From Owenia fusiformis (lineage: Eukaryota; Annelida; Polychaeta; Sabellida; Oweniidae), in assembly GCA_903813345.2 (NCBI GenBank), contig CAIIXF020000011.1:36240166-36304165 (forward strand): a DNA stretch of 64,000 nt. The letters are read 5' to 3'. Under the pieces are notes generated by a model. It was not told the origin of the DNA. It searched no databases and saw only the letters and a list, made by a program, of their open reading frames with translations. Position numbers and translations under genes: made by a program. This document shows positions 34,641 through 46,738 of this stretch, one piece after another; within the stretch, counting starts at the first letter, position 1; each line of letters opens with the position of its first letter.

Positions 34641-37151
34641 GAGATAATATCATCCTTTCAACAATTTCAAAACGCGAATCTACTTCAAGCTTTTTAGTTT
34701 CAGATTCTCTAAAAGAGTCAAAACATATAAAGTCCCTACACATTTCCATAGTTTAACATCGCTCATATAATAAATCATGTCAAGTGTACTCCACCTTGAG
34801 TTTCCTCTCCTTGCATGCCCGGTGAAACGTCAACTTGTTATAACACAATCGTTAAAATAATATACTCAATCGTTAAAAAAGAACTGAATTGTTAAGTAGG
34901 AAAGCATAATATGTTTAAAGTCAAATACTCTCGATTTTTGTTCCCATAGCGACGTAACAACGAATGTCAGAGGAGACGTCAAAGGAACTAGAGGACTATT
35001 CAAAATGCGACAAATGAACGGGCAAAGATCAACAAAGAGCTCCAATCGATATTAACCCGAATCAAGACTAAATAAACTTTTAATTCTTTTCATTCGCTTA
35101 TACAGTTATTCTTTATATTTATTTTTCATTGAATGCAAATACAATGTCAATGATCGACCAAACGCACATTATCATAATATTGCTATATATCCTATATTGC
35201 TATTGAAATTAATGTTACCTTTTGTGGCACTGTAACATCTTCATCAGTTCCGATTTTGCATCAATTGGAAAGTAAGTCTCATGAGAGGATCGATATTACA
35301 CCATCAGTTCAATTTACGATTGTGTCATCACTTTAATTAGTTATTGATAACTTCCTCGCTATCGTTATAATCTCACAAGTCTCTACAAGCAAAAGTGGTT
35401 GCTAAAGAAGAAGTTGATGTTCAAGTTCCTCACTTTATTAAGCTATATTGTTTGACATCTAAAATATGCTTGGTATTTTATTGTTTAATAAGTTCTTTAT
35501 TTTCCACAATTGTTCAATAATCAATTCTAATAATAGTGAGTTTATTGCCGCAATCTTATAATTTCCGTTTTTGAGACATTGATATAGATCCAATGACCCT
35601 ACATGTCAAAAACCCTGGAGTTGTCTTTCCTTCGTCTCCACTCAATAAAATCAAAATCCAAATCAACGTCACATCACAACAAAATGGCCCAAGAGGCGTT
35701 CTGGGATTTCACGCTCGTCTTTTTGATCCGTGTTGATTTGAGAGTTTCGGTTTTGGCAGTAAATCTACTATTTCTTTTGTTACTTTATGGTAATCCACGA
35801 ATGTAGTATTTACAATTTGACATTGTAGTGTACTTTACACAAATATAACTATTGCAAAATCTAAAATCCGTCTTGCATAAAGTGGTGTTGGTTTAAATGA
35901 TTATGCAAGTGTTTTTAATTTGATTATGACTTAAACTTTCCAGGGGTCTTTATACACAACCGAATTGAATTATTCGTGTAAACCTAAGGTTTCTTTAAGA
36001 TAAACAATACTGATTTTTATATAAAAGGTGGTATCCCAAAAGCATAAAGCCAAAAGTATTTGATCAAAGGGAATATCAATTGTTTTAACTTTGCTTAATC
36101 AGCCAAAAAGATCAACAAAAATAGTCGTGTACTTTATCTAAATTCCCACAAACATCGTCAAGGAAGCAAGTAGGGTGTTTATTTTAGTAAGAAGAACTAA
36201 CAATGATCCGACAAGACGTGGATACCCGCAAATGGTTGCACGCCAATGCCGAATGCAGGTCACAAAAACGGTGGCTATGGCAACATATTGCAACACGTTG
36301 GTAGTCACATAAGATGAAATAAAACCAAAATTCTGAGATCCCCAGATAAATCAGTTTGTCGTGTCAAAACTTTTACTAAGTGAAATAAGTAATAGAAAAT
36401 AAATGCTGTTAGAGATTGGATTTCGTCCAGGAATAAATATTGACATCTACCAAACAACAAACAAATTATTAGTTGATGTCAATACTAAATAATATAAGTC
36501 CAGAATAACTTGAGGCCAGTCAATGACCGACCTGTATGCACAAGATGCACAATGATATAAAGTAATCCTGGAAACGTGAATTCAAACAAATCCAACAAAA
36601 AATCTTGAATAATCTTGAAGTCCATTTTTAAAATTTAACCGAAACTTTATCACGCACCCTAAATGATAAATCAACCCATAGTTACCATAGTTACCATACG
36701 CTTTTTGGCATCACTAATATCCGTCAATTAGGAGCATCACAAATCTGTAAACTAGTATGTATATTTTGCTGATCTATAGAAATACTCCAATGTGTAGTAG
36801 TAGTAGTACATGACATGACCTACCAACTAGTTCTAAATCTAATCACTCACAAAGGAATCGTATCCTTATCCCATTGGTGATAAGAAGGTCATTTTGGAGA
36901 GTATCGACATTTATCAAAATAAACACCAGCTACTTGACGAATACACTGAAATTATCTCGATAAGTCATATTGCCCGATCATACACCATCCTCTTATCACT
37001 GTTGACTATAATCCACGACCAATAATCTGGTGATACATTAAACAAATAATTGGAAGCGCAAGAACGAATAAGTACTATATTCAGTTATCTAGAGGCAATA
37101 CCATGTGTGTACAGACACCCGGACAGACACACGATAATTCATTTTATTCGT
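34641..37151. other. Non-coding stretch, nothing recognised
   Basis: AT-rich sequence without recognisable gene, repeat array or element. The plus-strand ORF at 35603-35806 has a hydrophobic C-terminus but no motif. Confidence 0.4.
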
Positions 37152-37330
37152 ACTGGCGGATCCAGGGGAGGGGGCATGCCCCCCACCCTTTTGTGGGTCC
37201 AGAAAAATGGGCCTTAAATTTTCAGAATTTGGGTCCACTATTTAAAAAAAAAATTCCGGGCAAGCGCGGACATTCTTTTCCAGCCTCCAAATATTGCCCT
37301 CCCCCTTGTTAGCTTCTGGATCCGCCGGTG
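37152..37330. mobile_element. Short MITE with GGCGGATCCAG ends
   Basis: The left end CTGGCGGATCCAGGGGAGGG is inverted in the right end (CTGGATCCGCCGG). The element is about 178 bp, much more GC-rich than its surroundings, with a run of C/G near each end. No ORF. I do not see a clear target duplication. Confidence 0.65.
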
Positions 37331-37451
37331 CGTCGTGACAACAAACTTCAGAAATGTTTAATTATTTAATAAAAAGTTTAGATAAGTTATATCATCAATT
37401 AGGAGCTGATAATTTATTTAAACCAGCAATTCTGTCCTGGTCAAGTAAAGT

Positions 37452-38116
37452 TGGTTGGGTAACAAGTCAAAGAATACAATGCTATTCTCTTTCCTAGTCA
37501 ATGATTTTTAAACTGTCTACCTTTAATGAGGATTGGTGAATTGTCATTTTTGGCTCCTGGAAAAACCCTGCTTTGGAAATGCAATGAAAATGATCAATAC
37601 CACATAGTGACATTTTATATTCCAAATAGTATTTTCATTGAAAATAAAGGTTGTTGCTCCAGGAAAATAATATGTTGTAGCCGTGGGCTTTATTTTACAT
37701 TAATTGATTAATGGAATCATAATTTATTGATTGCATTCCTTAGTTCTACTGCTTTCTAGTCAATTGGTCTCCAAGAGAACTCGTCCCCAAGACAACTCTT
37801 CCTCAGGACAAGGTCTCCAAGTCAACAGGTCCACAAGTATATTTTAAGTATTATGGGTGCACATTAGGAAAACAAATGAAGTCTGCACAATTATATTAAT
37901 GTCATACTGTGAATCAAATAAGTCAGTATATTTTTTTGAATTTCACAGACATTTTTCTCAAGGATTTGGATCAAGCAAAGCATTTTTGACTCAACTTGTA
38001 TAACTACAACAGTGATTTTTTTATAAATCATAAAACCGAGGTCTTTGTTACGATTGGTTGGGTAACAAGTCAAAGAATACAATGCTACTCTCTTTCCTAG
38101 TCAATGATTTTTAGGG
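37452..38116 (+). repeat. Direct duplication of about 56 bp flanking a 550-bp spacer
   Basis: GGTTGGGTAACAAGTCAAAG, followed by AATACAATGCTA.TCTCTTTC and CTAGTCAATGATTTTTA, occurs at about 37452-37510 and again at 38056-38114. The spacer contains an inverted stretch of the CAGTTGTCTTGG minisatellite (37757-37840), and the second copy leads directly into a direct-orientation stretch. Confidence 0.75.
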
Positions 38117-38235
38117 ACCAGTTGATTTGGGACGAGTTGTTTTGGGGACCAGTTGCCTTGAGGACAAGTTGTCTTGGGGACCAGTTGTCTTGGGGACCAG
38201 TTGCCCTGGGGACCAGTTGTCTTGGGGACCAGTTA
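38116..38235 (+). repeat. 16-bp minisatellite
   Basis: About seven units of GGGGACCAGTTGTCTT with substitutions. Related arrays are at 37757-37840 (opposite orientation) and 15893-16002. Confidence 0.85.
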
Positions 38236-39799
38236 CCGTACTACTTCATGTATATGACATTGATAACTAATATATCGAAATGACAATGGAGCTGAAGCCC
38301 TCAGTCAATATCATAATTGTCATTCGGAATAAAAACCATATTTAACCCCTCTTATAATATATCATGTATAATCCAGTCCATGGTCTCATTTTTTCAGATC
38401 AACATGTTTGAGTTGTTTTATATAACGCAGGCCAATAGTATGTTCAGAACCCTCAAAGTTTAAACTTTAAAAACAAGATCCATAATTCGCAATAAGTGAG
38501 ACTAACATAAATGTGATGGTCTCAGGTAATAATAATGAATTCCATTCGTCTGTTACACATCTCCTTTTAAATGTGCTGCTTTATGTCTGATCTGATCATA
38601 TTAAGATTTCTTTATATGTGGCAAAAGCCTGGTAACCAAATGTTTAAAATTATGGATCACAACATGTTCAGATGATGTCCCACGTGTCCTATAGGCAGTT
38701 AACGGTCTGGCGTTAATTTGATATTTTAGTCATATTTTATATTATATATGTGATGTAATTGTTTTACACATGTATTTATATAACACGTGATACTCTATTA
38801 AAAATTTTCAAATATTTAGTAAGTTGGTCAAATAGTCTACATATTATAAATATTGTATGTTATTCAACTAATTAAGTATTATAAATATATTTATTGTAAA
38901 TTAATAACAAATAACAGATCCATGATTAAATATACAAATAAATCAAAACTTACGACTTGAATCGCCCAAAGTCGTCCACTTTTACTGCATCATCTCATAT
39001 CTAATATTCTCATTTGAAAATACCCGTCTAATTTAATATACCGATTCATAAAATTATTTGATACATTTTCCCAACTGCAGCTTGTTCGATTTCTATTTGC
39101 TTATCACATATGTTTCCTTGCAACTGACTGACTCGTTGGCAATAACCCAGATGCGAGTAGAAATAATCTTGATTTATGTCATTAAAAATTCAAAATTCAG
39201 TCAAAGTAATATCATATTTGAAATCTACATGTAAAATTAAATCTAGAAATGTGGTTTTAAAAAGTGTTTATCAACTTTGAAAAATTAAATTTCTTTGAAA
39301 ATGTGACTTCTAGCTCGGGGAGATTCCCCATAGACCCCATGCTATAAAATCACAAAAAATGAAATATCTTTTCTTTTAGTCGACAGATAATGTTTTGCTT
39401 TACTGGACATATTTTCATTAGTATAAGAATCAGACACATAAGGGTTATAAGAAAATTGAGCCACTTAAATTGATAATATTCAAGTTTAAGGGAACTTTCT
39501 TATATACCTGCCATGTTAATTGACCCGAATCAGCCACCTGGTGGTGAAACTGGTAACTACCTACTCGCATTTGGGTAATTGCATTAAATTTCAAGAGATC
39601 TAATAAAATATTCCATATCTTGAGAGAGTCGTGAGCCATGCCATTTTATATCTCAGACTTGAATTGTCCTTTGTGATATTCCTCCATTTCAAAGACTGGT
39701 AATAATTTACATTAGTATTAATTGTTGTTTTAACATCTGCAGTGGAATGTCAATTTCAGACTTTTATAAAGTTGTAGCTGTTATAATTTTCTAATTCTC
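38236..39799. other. Non-coding stretch downstream of ACOT8
   Basis: Includes the 3' UTR of ACOT8 at its right edge and otherwise AT-rich sequence without recognisable features. The minus-strand ORF at 39445-39639 has no motif. Confidence 0.4.
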
Positions 39800-42700
39800 C
39801 TAAAGTTTTGCCTTGTCATGTTTCTCATCGTAAGGTCGTATAAGTCCTTCTTGTGCCACGGTGACAGCTAATGTACCATCTTCCCGCCATAGACGACCAG
39901 ATACCATAGCTCGGTTGCCTCCTAAAAATGTTTAATAGTATATTACGTCACGACTAATGAAGTAGTTGTGACAATGTTATAGCATTTAGAGTGTTGGATG
40001 TTGGCGTTTGGCGCCGGCTGATGTTTATCATTTGGTGTCATGTAGTCATGATGGTGTCTCTAATGGCCACAGTCACATTTACACTACGTCTTGGGGACGG
40101 CGGCTGAGCCCCAGCAGACCCCCCCCCTTGGCCTCGGCGGACGAAGAGGATCTCTGGAGGCCCCATGGCCATCCTAGTTTGTATCTCGTATGTGACTATT
40201 ACAGTATGTGACCGTATGTAATTTTTGCATTAGATACGACCCCGTGGCTGCTGCCGCATGTGACTGAGGCATAATATAAGTGACAAGGGGGTCAACTACG
40301 AGGCCTATTGAAATCTCATAACGCCCAGCAAAAACTGCAATATTTGGAAATAACTAATAAGACATTAACATTCAAAATGTCAACACATACCATTTGTTAC
40401 AGAGGCCAAACGCCGTCACAAAAAGGTCGGAGACCATAACACCATAATGTCAACACTTTTGGTGGTGACATAAAAACTGACCTGCTTGTGGGCTCTCACA
40501 TTCATACAACATCCACTCGTCCGCTCTAAATGGAGTGTGAAACCACATGGAATGGTCGAGGGAGGCGATGATTCCAGATTTGAACCTTGGATGAGGAAGA
40601 TAAGCTGTACCAAGCAGAGACCAGTCAGATATATACGCAGCTACACAACGATGAAGATTCATGTGAGCCTCGGCTGGATCTTCACCTTGAAAAACACATT
40701 TATACCTTGCAGTTACTATAACAGAAATATGTTAGTAAAAGCAATGGGTTCACAATAGCTTTTTGATTTTGTGAATTGAATTCTTTCTCATTGGTACATG
40801 TATCTATTTGTCAAGCCAAGATATGATAAAATACTTTTCATAACATTGATATAACATCAGATAAATGTGATTGAAAAACGTATAAACTCAAAATAAATAA
40901 TGTCCATTTTGCTATATTTACTGTGGACTAAATGCAAAAATAAAATTTGCAATTAACATTGTAAGCATCGTACATATATAAGCATCATACCGATATATCC
41001 AGTGGCCCTCACCCAAACGCATTGCTTTGCTTCAAATGCCTTTTTAGTTCCCAATCTGAAAAGATGTAAAGTAAAACATGTCTCACTTCACTATACAATT
41101 CAATACAATACAATACTATACAATACAATACAAAACTATACAATAGGTATACAATATGTACACTCTTGTTTAAAAATCTGTAGAAAAGTCAGTACTGTCT
41201 GCATTGAACTCACCTTCTAGCATAATATGTAAATGGGTTGACAGGTTTGAATTCAATTGGTATTTCATAAGCAAGAGCCCTCTCAAATGTTGCTCTCAAT
41301 TTCTCTGGCACCTTTGGACTTCTGAAAAAAGTTCAACATACTCTAAATACTTTTCGACAATCTCAACATACTCTAAATATTCCCTGCAATCTCAATATAC
41401 TCTAAATATTCCCTGCAATCTCAATATACTCTAAATATTCCCTACAATATCAATATACTCTAAATATTCCCTGCAATCTCAATATACTCTAAATATTCCC
41501 TGCAATCTCAACATACTCTAAATATTCCCTGCAATATCAATATACTCTAAATATTCCCTGCAATCTCAATATACTCTAAATATTCCCTGCAATCTCAACA
41601 TACTCTAAATATTCCCTGCAATATCAATATACTCTAAATATTCCCTGCAATCTCAATATACTCTAAATATTCCCTGCAATATCAATATACTCTAAATATT
41701 CCCTGCAATCTCAATATACTCTAAATATTGTCGACAATCTCAACATACTCTAAATATTGTCGACAATCTCAACATACTCTAAATATTTTTCGACAATCTC
41801 AACATACTCTAAATATTTTTCGACAATCTCAACATACTCTAAATATTCTCTACAATCTCAACAAACTCTAAATATTTTTCGACAATCTCAACATACTCTA
41901 AATATTTTTCGACACTCTCAACATACTCTAAATATTCCCTGCAATCTCAATATACCCTAAATATTCCCTGCAATCTCAATATACCCTAAATATTCCCTAC
42001 AATCTCAACATACTCTAAATATTCCCTACAATCTCAACATACTCTAAATATTCCCTGCAATCTCAACATACTCTAAATATTCCCTGCAATCTCAATATAC
42101 CCTAAATATTCCCTGCAATCTCAATATACCCTAAATATTCCCTACAATCTCAATATACTCTAAATATTCCCTACAATCTCAACATACTCTAAATATTCCC
42201 TGCAATCTCAACATACTCTAAATATTTTTCCACAATATCAACATACTCTAAATATTTTTCCACAATCTCAACATACTCTAAATATTCCCTGCAATCTCAA
42301 TATACCCTAAATATTCCCTACAATCTCAATATACTCTAAATATTCTCTACAATATCAATATACTCTAAATATTCCCTGCAATATCAATATACTCTAAATA
42401 TTCCCTGCAATCTCAACATACTCTAAATATTCCCTGCAATATCAATATACTCTAAATATTCCCTGCAATCTCAATATACTCTAAATATTCCCTACAATCT
42501 CAATATACTCTAAATATTCCCTACAATCTCAATATACTCTAAATATTCTCTACAATATCAATATACTCTAAATATTCCCTGCAATCTCAATATACTCTAA
42601 ATATTCCCTGCAATCTCAATATACTCTAAATATTCTCTACAATCTCAACATACTCTAAATATTCCCTGCAATATCAATATACTCTAAATATTCCCTGCAA

Positions 42701-44848
42701 TCTCAATATACTCTAAATATTCTCTACAATCTCAACATACTCTAAATATTCCCTGCAATCTCAATATACTCTAAATATTCTCTACAATCTCAACATACTC
42801 TAAATATTCCCTGCAATCTCAATATACTCTAAATATTCTCTACAATATCAATATACTCTAAATATTCCCTGCAATCTCAATATACTCTAAATATTCCCTG
42901 CAATCTCAATATACTCTAAATATTCTCTACAATCTCAACATACTCTAAATATTCCCTGCAATATCAATATACTCTAAATATTCCCTGCAATATCAATATA
43001 CTCTAAATATTCCCTGCAATCTCAATATACTCTAAATATTCTCTACAATATCAATATACTCTAAATATTCCCTGCAATCTCAATATACTCTAAATATTCC
43101 CTGCAATCTCAATATACTCTAAATATTCTCTACAATCTCAACATACTCTAAATATTCCCTGCAATATCAATATACTCTAAATATTCCCTGCAATCTCAAT
43201 ATACTCTAAATATTCTCTACAATCTCAACATACTCTAAATATTCCCTGCAATCTCAATATACTCTAAATATTCCCTGCAATCTCAATATACTCTAAATAT
43301 TGTCGACAATCTCAACATACTCTAAATATTGTCAACAATCTCAACATACTCTAAATATTTTTCGACAATCTCAACATACTCTAAATATTTTCCGACAATC
43401 TCGACATACTCTAAATATTTTTCGACAATCTCAACATACTCTAAATATTTTTCGACAATCTCATCATACTCTAAATATTCTCTACAATCTCAACATACTC
43501 TAAATATTTTCCGACAATCTCGACATACTCTAAATATTTTTCGACAATCTCAACATACTCTAAATATTTTTCGACAATCTCATCATACTCTAAATATTCC
43601 CTGCAATCTCAACATACTCTAAATATTTTTCGACAATCTCAACATACTCTAAATATTTTTCGACAATCTCATCATACTCTAAATATTCCCTGCAATCTCA
43701 ACATACTCTAAATATTCCCTGCAATCTCAATATACTCTAAATATTCCCTACAATCTCAACACACTCTATATTTCTAATATTTCGTGACAAGTTAAACATA
43801 CTCTAGATATTTCCGGACGAGTTCATCTGCACTGAGGAGTTCATCTGGTTTAGGGACGTCTGGCATGTTGTACTGGTGGGAAAATCCTCCTGTCTCTGTC
43901 TGATGGAACGACACCTATTTGGAACATAGTTATCATTATTTTACATGGATTATCATATTAATTCTGATTTATTCATATTTCAAATTGAACGATTTCATTA
44001 CACAGTCAAAGAGCTACCATCACGGGAAGAGTATTAGTTAGCTTTTAGTTAGATTGTACCTTAGTTTGTTCATGGAATAATAAATAAGCACAACGCACAT
44101 ATATGACTCGCTCCTTTATTGCATCTCTCATTAAAGAGATAAATGACCAAAAACTTTATTAAACTGACACTCGATTTTAAATGAATGTATTGTGTTTTGA
44201 CTTTCAGGTTACTATTATTTAAAAATTATATTTCCATTCAAATTTGCTTCTTCAATAGAAAAGAGGCATATCTCTACAAACAAATGAAAAGCAAAGAAAC
44301 CAGAAAACCAAACTGAAAAGAGCACAACTTGACCTGCATGGTAAGAATAGCTTGTCCTCTTTGTTGGGCTTTGACAGAACGTGTACAGAAACTCTTCCCA
44401 TCTCTCACACGATCGACATGGTGAATAATAGGAACTGTATTGTCCCCTGGAATAACAATACTGAATTCTGAGGTAAGTTGTATGTGAACTTGTTGGTGAA
44501 CTGTCCTCACAATACTATGTGTTTTTTCCAGGGACCTAAATTGTGCAACTGTATAATTCTTATACTTTTATCCAAGAAAATACTATGGATCGCAGAACTT
44601 TTTATGAATAATCTGAATGAAAGATGCATTTTAATGTGCTTGCGATAGCTTGATAAATGAACGGAAACAACCAATCAAAGGCATACCTGATTGTGATCTC
44701 ACAATTACCTGGTTTAACAAAGTAGCAGTGCAGACTGTGGACATGCATGTTTTCATTTACTGTTTTGGTTGCTGCAACCAACGCCTGGCCGACCACCTGA
44801 CCTCCGAACACTGCACGTGAAAGTGGCGGCTTCCATAGATTCGTTCCT
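39800..44848 (-). CDS. ACOT8: Acyl-CoA thioesterase 8, peroxisomal (seven exons found, first missing)
   Basis: Hydrolyses acyl-CoA esters to free acid and CoA in peroxisomes (TesB family, double hot-dog fold). Exons on the minus strand, all with GT/AG borders and matching phases: 44709-44848 (GTNLWKPPLSRAVFGGQ, HVHSLHCYFVKPG), 44334-44446 (SFCTRSVKAQQRGQAIL), 43802-43914 (NMPDVPKPDELL, ending RKYLE), 41214-41321 (ALAYEIPIEFKPVNP), 40991-41055 (FEAKQCVWVRATGYIG), 40482-40685 (CVAAYISDWSLLGTAYLPHP, SLDHSMWFHTPFRADEWML), 39800-39921 (GRLWREDGTLAVTVAQEGLI). The Asp of SLDHSMWFH and the Gln of AQEG fall at the catalytic positions known from TesB. The protein ends AKL, a PTS1-type peroxisomal signal. 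These exons give 288 codons against about 319 in human, so 30 or so N-terminal residues should lie in an upstream exon that I could not find. The intron between 43802 and 41321 carries a large minisatellite. Confidence 0.93.
39990..40460. repeat. GC-rich block in the last ACOT8 intron, possible MITE
   Basis: TTGGCGTTTGGC near 40000 is inverted as GCCAAACGCC near 40408, and the block between is much richer in G and C than the rest of the intron. End points are not sharp. Plus-strand ORF 40008-40211 has no motif. Confidence 0.35.
41090..41155 (+). repeat. (AATAC)n microsatellite in an ACOT8 intron
   Basis: A run of CAATA/CTATA units between exons at 40991-41055 and 41214-41321. Confidence 0.8.
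41325..43815 (-). repeat. 29/30-bp minisatellite in an ACOT8 intron, unit copies the donor site
   Basis: About 84 tandem units. On the gene's strand the interior units are mostly 29 bp (GGGAATATTTAGAGTATATT then GAGATTGCA); units near both edges are 30 bp (GAAAAATATTTAGAGTATGT then TGAGATTGTC). Exon 3 of ACOT8 ends AAATATCTAGA and the intron opens GTATGTTTAAC, so the exon/intron junction is itself the first, diverged unit. Nearly every unit thus carries TTTAGA|GTATRT, a near-copy of the true 5' splice site. The 30-bp form is open in one frame with a ten-residue period EKYLEYVEIV. Higher-order alternation (CCCTGCAA, CTCTACAA and TTTTCGACAA variants) is visible. Plus-strand ORFs at 41757, 43300 and 43329 are reflections of the repeat. 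Confidence 0.95.
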
Positions 44849-46738
44849 CTGGAAACAATACAAACATACAATTTCAGTCAAAAACTTTGAATGTAAAAAA
44901 TAAGGATTGAAGGACCACTTTGGAATATTATGTGGAGCTAACTTTGTATATTTCATACAGGTAGATGTCATCCTTCAATCGCTTATTTTTATGGAATCAA
45001 GATGGTCTTGGCTGAGAGCAGGAAAGGATCCAATTCAAGGTTCACTGAATTTTGAGGTCACTCTCCAGCTAGTAACTTGATGGAGTAATAATAGTCTCTT
45101 TGTATTATATTGTATTGTATTTATGGACGGTATAAGGTGGGTCCAGTATTTCATCTATACTTTTCACATTACTTCAAATGATGAAAAAAGTATTTTGATT
45201 TGTTGCTTGATCAATGGGGTAAGAGACAGTAGTTTTGAAAAGTCCAATGGTTCATGTGATCTCTCGATGAATGCATACACTTGTAGAAACACTGACAATT
45301 GGCAAGAAATATCTCAATTAGTTGAGATGTGTTAATGTTCCCATCAACTAGATGTTCTGTTTATATTAAAATAGCAGTCTGCCTTATGATTTATGAAATA
45401 TGAATTGCCTGAAATTACCCTGAAATGAATGAGCTTATTATTACCAGAAAGTAGGTACCAGGTCACCTTTCTTGACCACCTGAGCAAAATAATATTACAG
45501 CTGTTATTTGACATTGTAGACGTGAGGAGAACATCAATTAATCTGACAGAGGGAGGTTAATAGAAAAAGTCTTCAAGTCAATATATTTTGAAGATTCCCG
45601 ATCCAGTGCATCTTTTACATGAAATCTAATCCACTCGATCCAATCCACCTTTTAATCTTTACCTTCTGTTAAGGACATCAAGTCAAAAATTCAATTTTCA
45701 AAAATCAAGTTTTTAGAAATAAAATGAATACTTTCATATTTCCATTCAGAATCTGCCAGGATCATTAGGAATATAAACCAAGACATTAATATAAACATTT
45801 GCAAATGGTTATAATAGTAGCTGTATTAATGGGGGGGGGGGGGGGCATTAATATGTCCTCAACTTCTTGGTAATAAACTGAACATTAGTTGTGCTTTACT
45901 ACTTATTTTATTTACAATTAGAAAGAATGTTGTGATATAACAACTTCTTTAGCTACAGATAACTATTGTAATATATATGTACAGTGGTCTCCATAGCAAT
46001 GAGTCAGATGTGCTCAAAACTCACTTGACATTTTGAAAATAGGATTGGCCACAATTAAAAATCAATTTGCACCCACTTGAAAGAAATCATATCAATGTTC
46101 ATATTTTGACCATCTTAAACCAGAATTGTAAAAAGTATAATTTTTACCCCCTTGTAAAATGTTGTAGGAAAATCTGAGAAAAAATGGATACAAAATCAAA
46201 CATTCACACATGGCTAGGCAAGGTGTGACCAAAAACAGCCATAAGTGTTAAATGTTGTATTGTTGTCATGGCAACAGACTGACACAAACAGAAGTTACCC
46301 TTGTCAAAGGTTTCCTTGAAAATGTATTCTTTAAGGTCATTTCATATCTTTAAGTGAACAAATATTTTGCAATGCGTGAAAAGAATTTAATTTCAGGTGT
46401 TGTTTCCTAAAATTAATACTCGATGCAAGCATTTCGTGAAAATTTTACAATACAGGAGTACAGGGCTTTAATCCTTTAACACAAAACTGATTGCTTGATA
46501 TAACAGTATAATAGAACTAAAAATGTATTTAAAGTCTTATATATTGCACAGACAATCAACAATTACTTTTTTTATTATGAACAGTGCTAGCAAAACAACC
46601 ATCCGAACAGATTCAAAAGGATACCTTTTGATGATGACAAATCAGTTATATATTTTAAAAGCATATGGGTATGTAGATATAGTTCATAATTGTATAATAT
46701 GGTTATAATAAATGGTTATAAGGCTGACTACAACTTAG
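44849..46738. other. Intergenic or first ACOT8 intron
   Basis: Expected to contain the N-terminal exon of ACOT8, but no matching segment was found. It holds a G16-like run at about 45832-45845 and a dispersed repeat (45982-46170). The ORF at 45123-45335 has no motif. Confidence 0.45.
45982..46170 (+). repeat. Dispersed repeat, copy 3 of 3
   Basis: CAGTGGTCTCCATAGCAATG, TCAATTTGCACCCACTTGAA, CCAGAATTGTAAAAAGTATA in the same order as the copies at 12425 and 14525. More diverged than those two. Confidence 0.55.

Noticed and set aside
41757-43622. Plus-strand ORFs in the ACOT8 minisatellite
   Set aside because: They are produced by the repeat and lie antisense in an intron.
41325-43815. CRISPR-like array (regular 29-bp repeats)
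   Set aside because: Units are contiguous with no unique spacers, and they sit in an intron of an animal gene.
44602-44971. Longer ORFs around ACOT8 exon 44709-44848 as separate genes
   Set aside because: They read past the splice sites into intron sequence, or in the wrong frame.
45832-45845. G-run as a functional G-quadruplex
   Set aside because: A single homopolymer in non-coding DNA; a length artefact is as likely as function.
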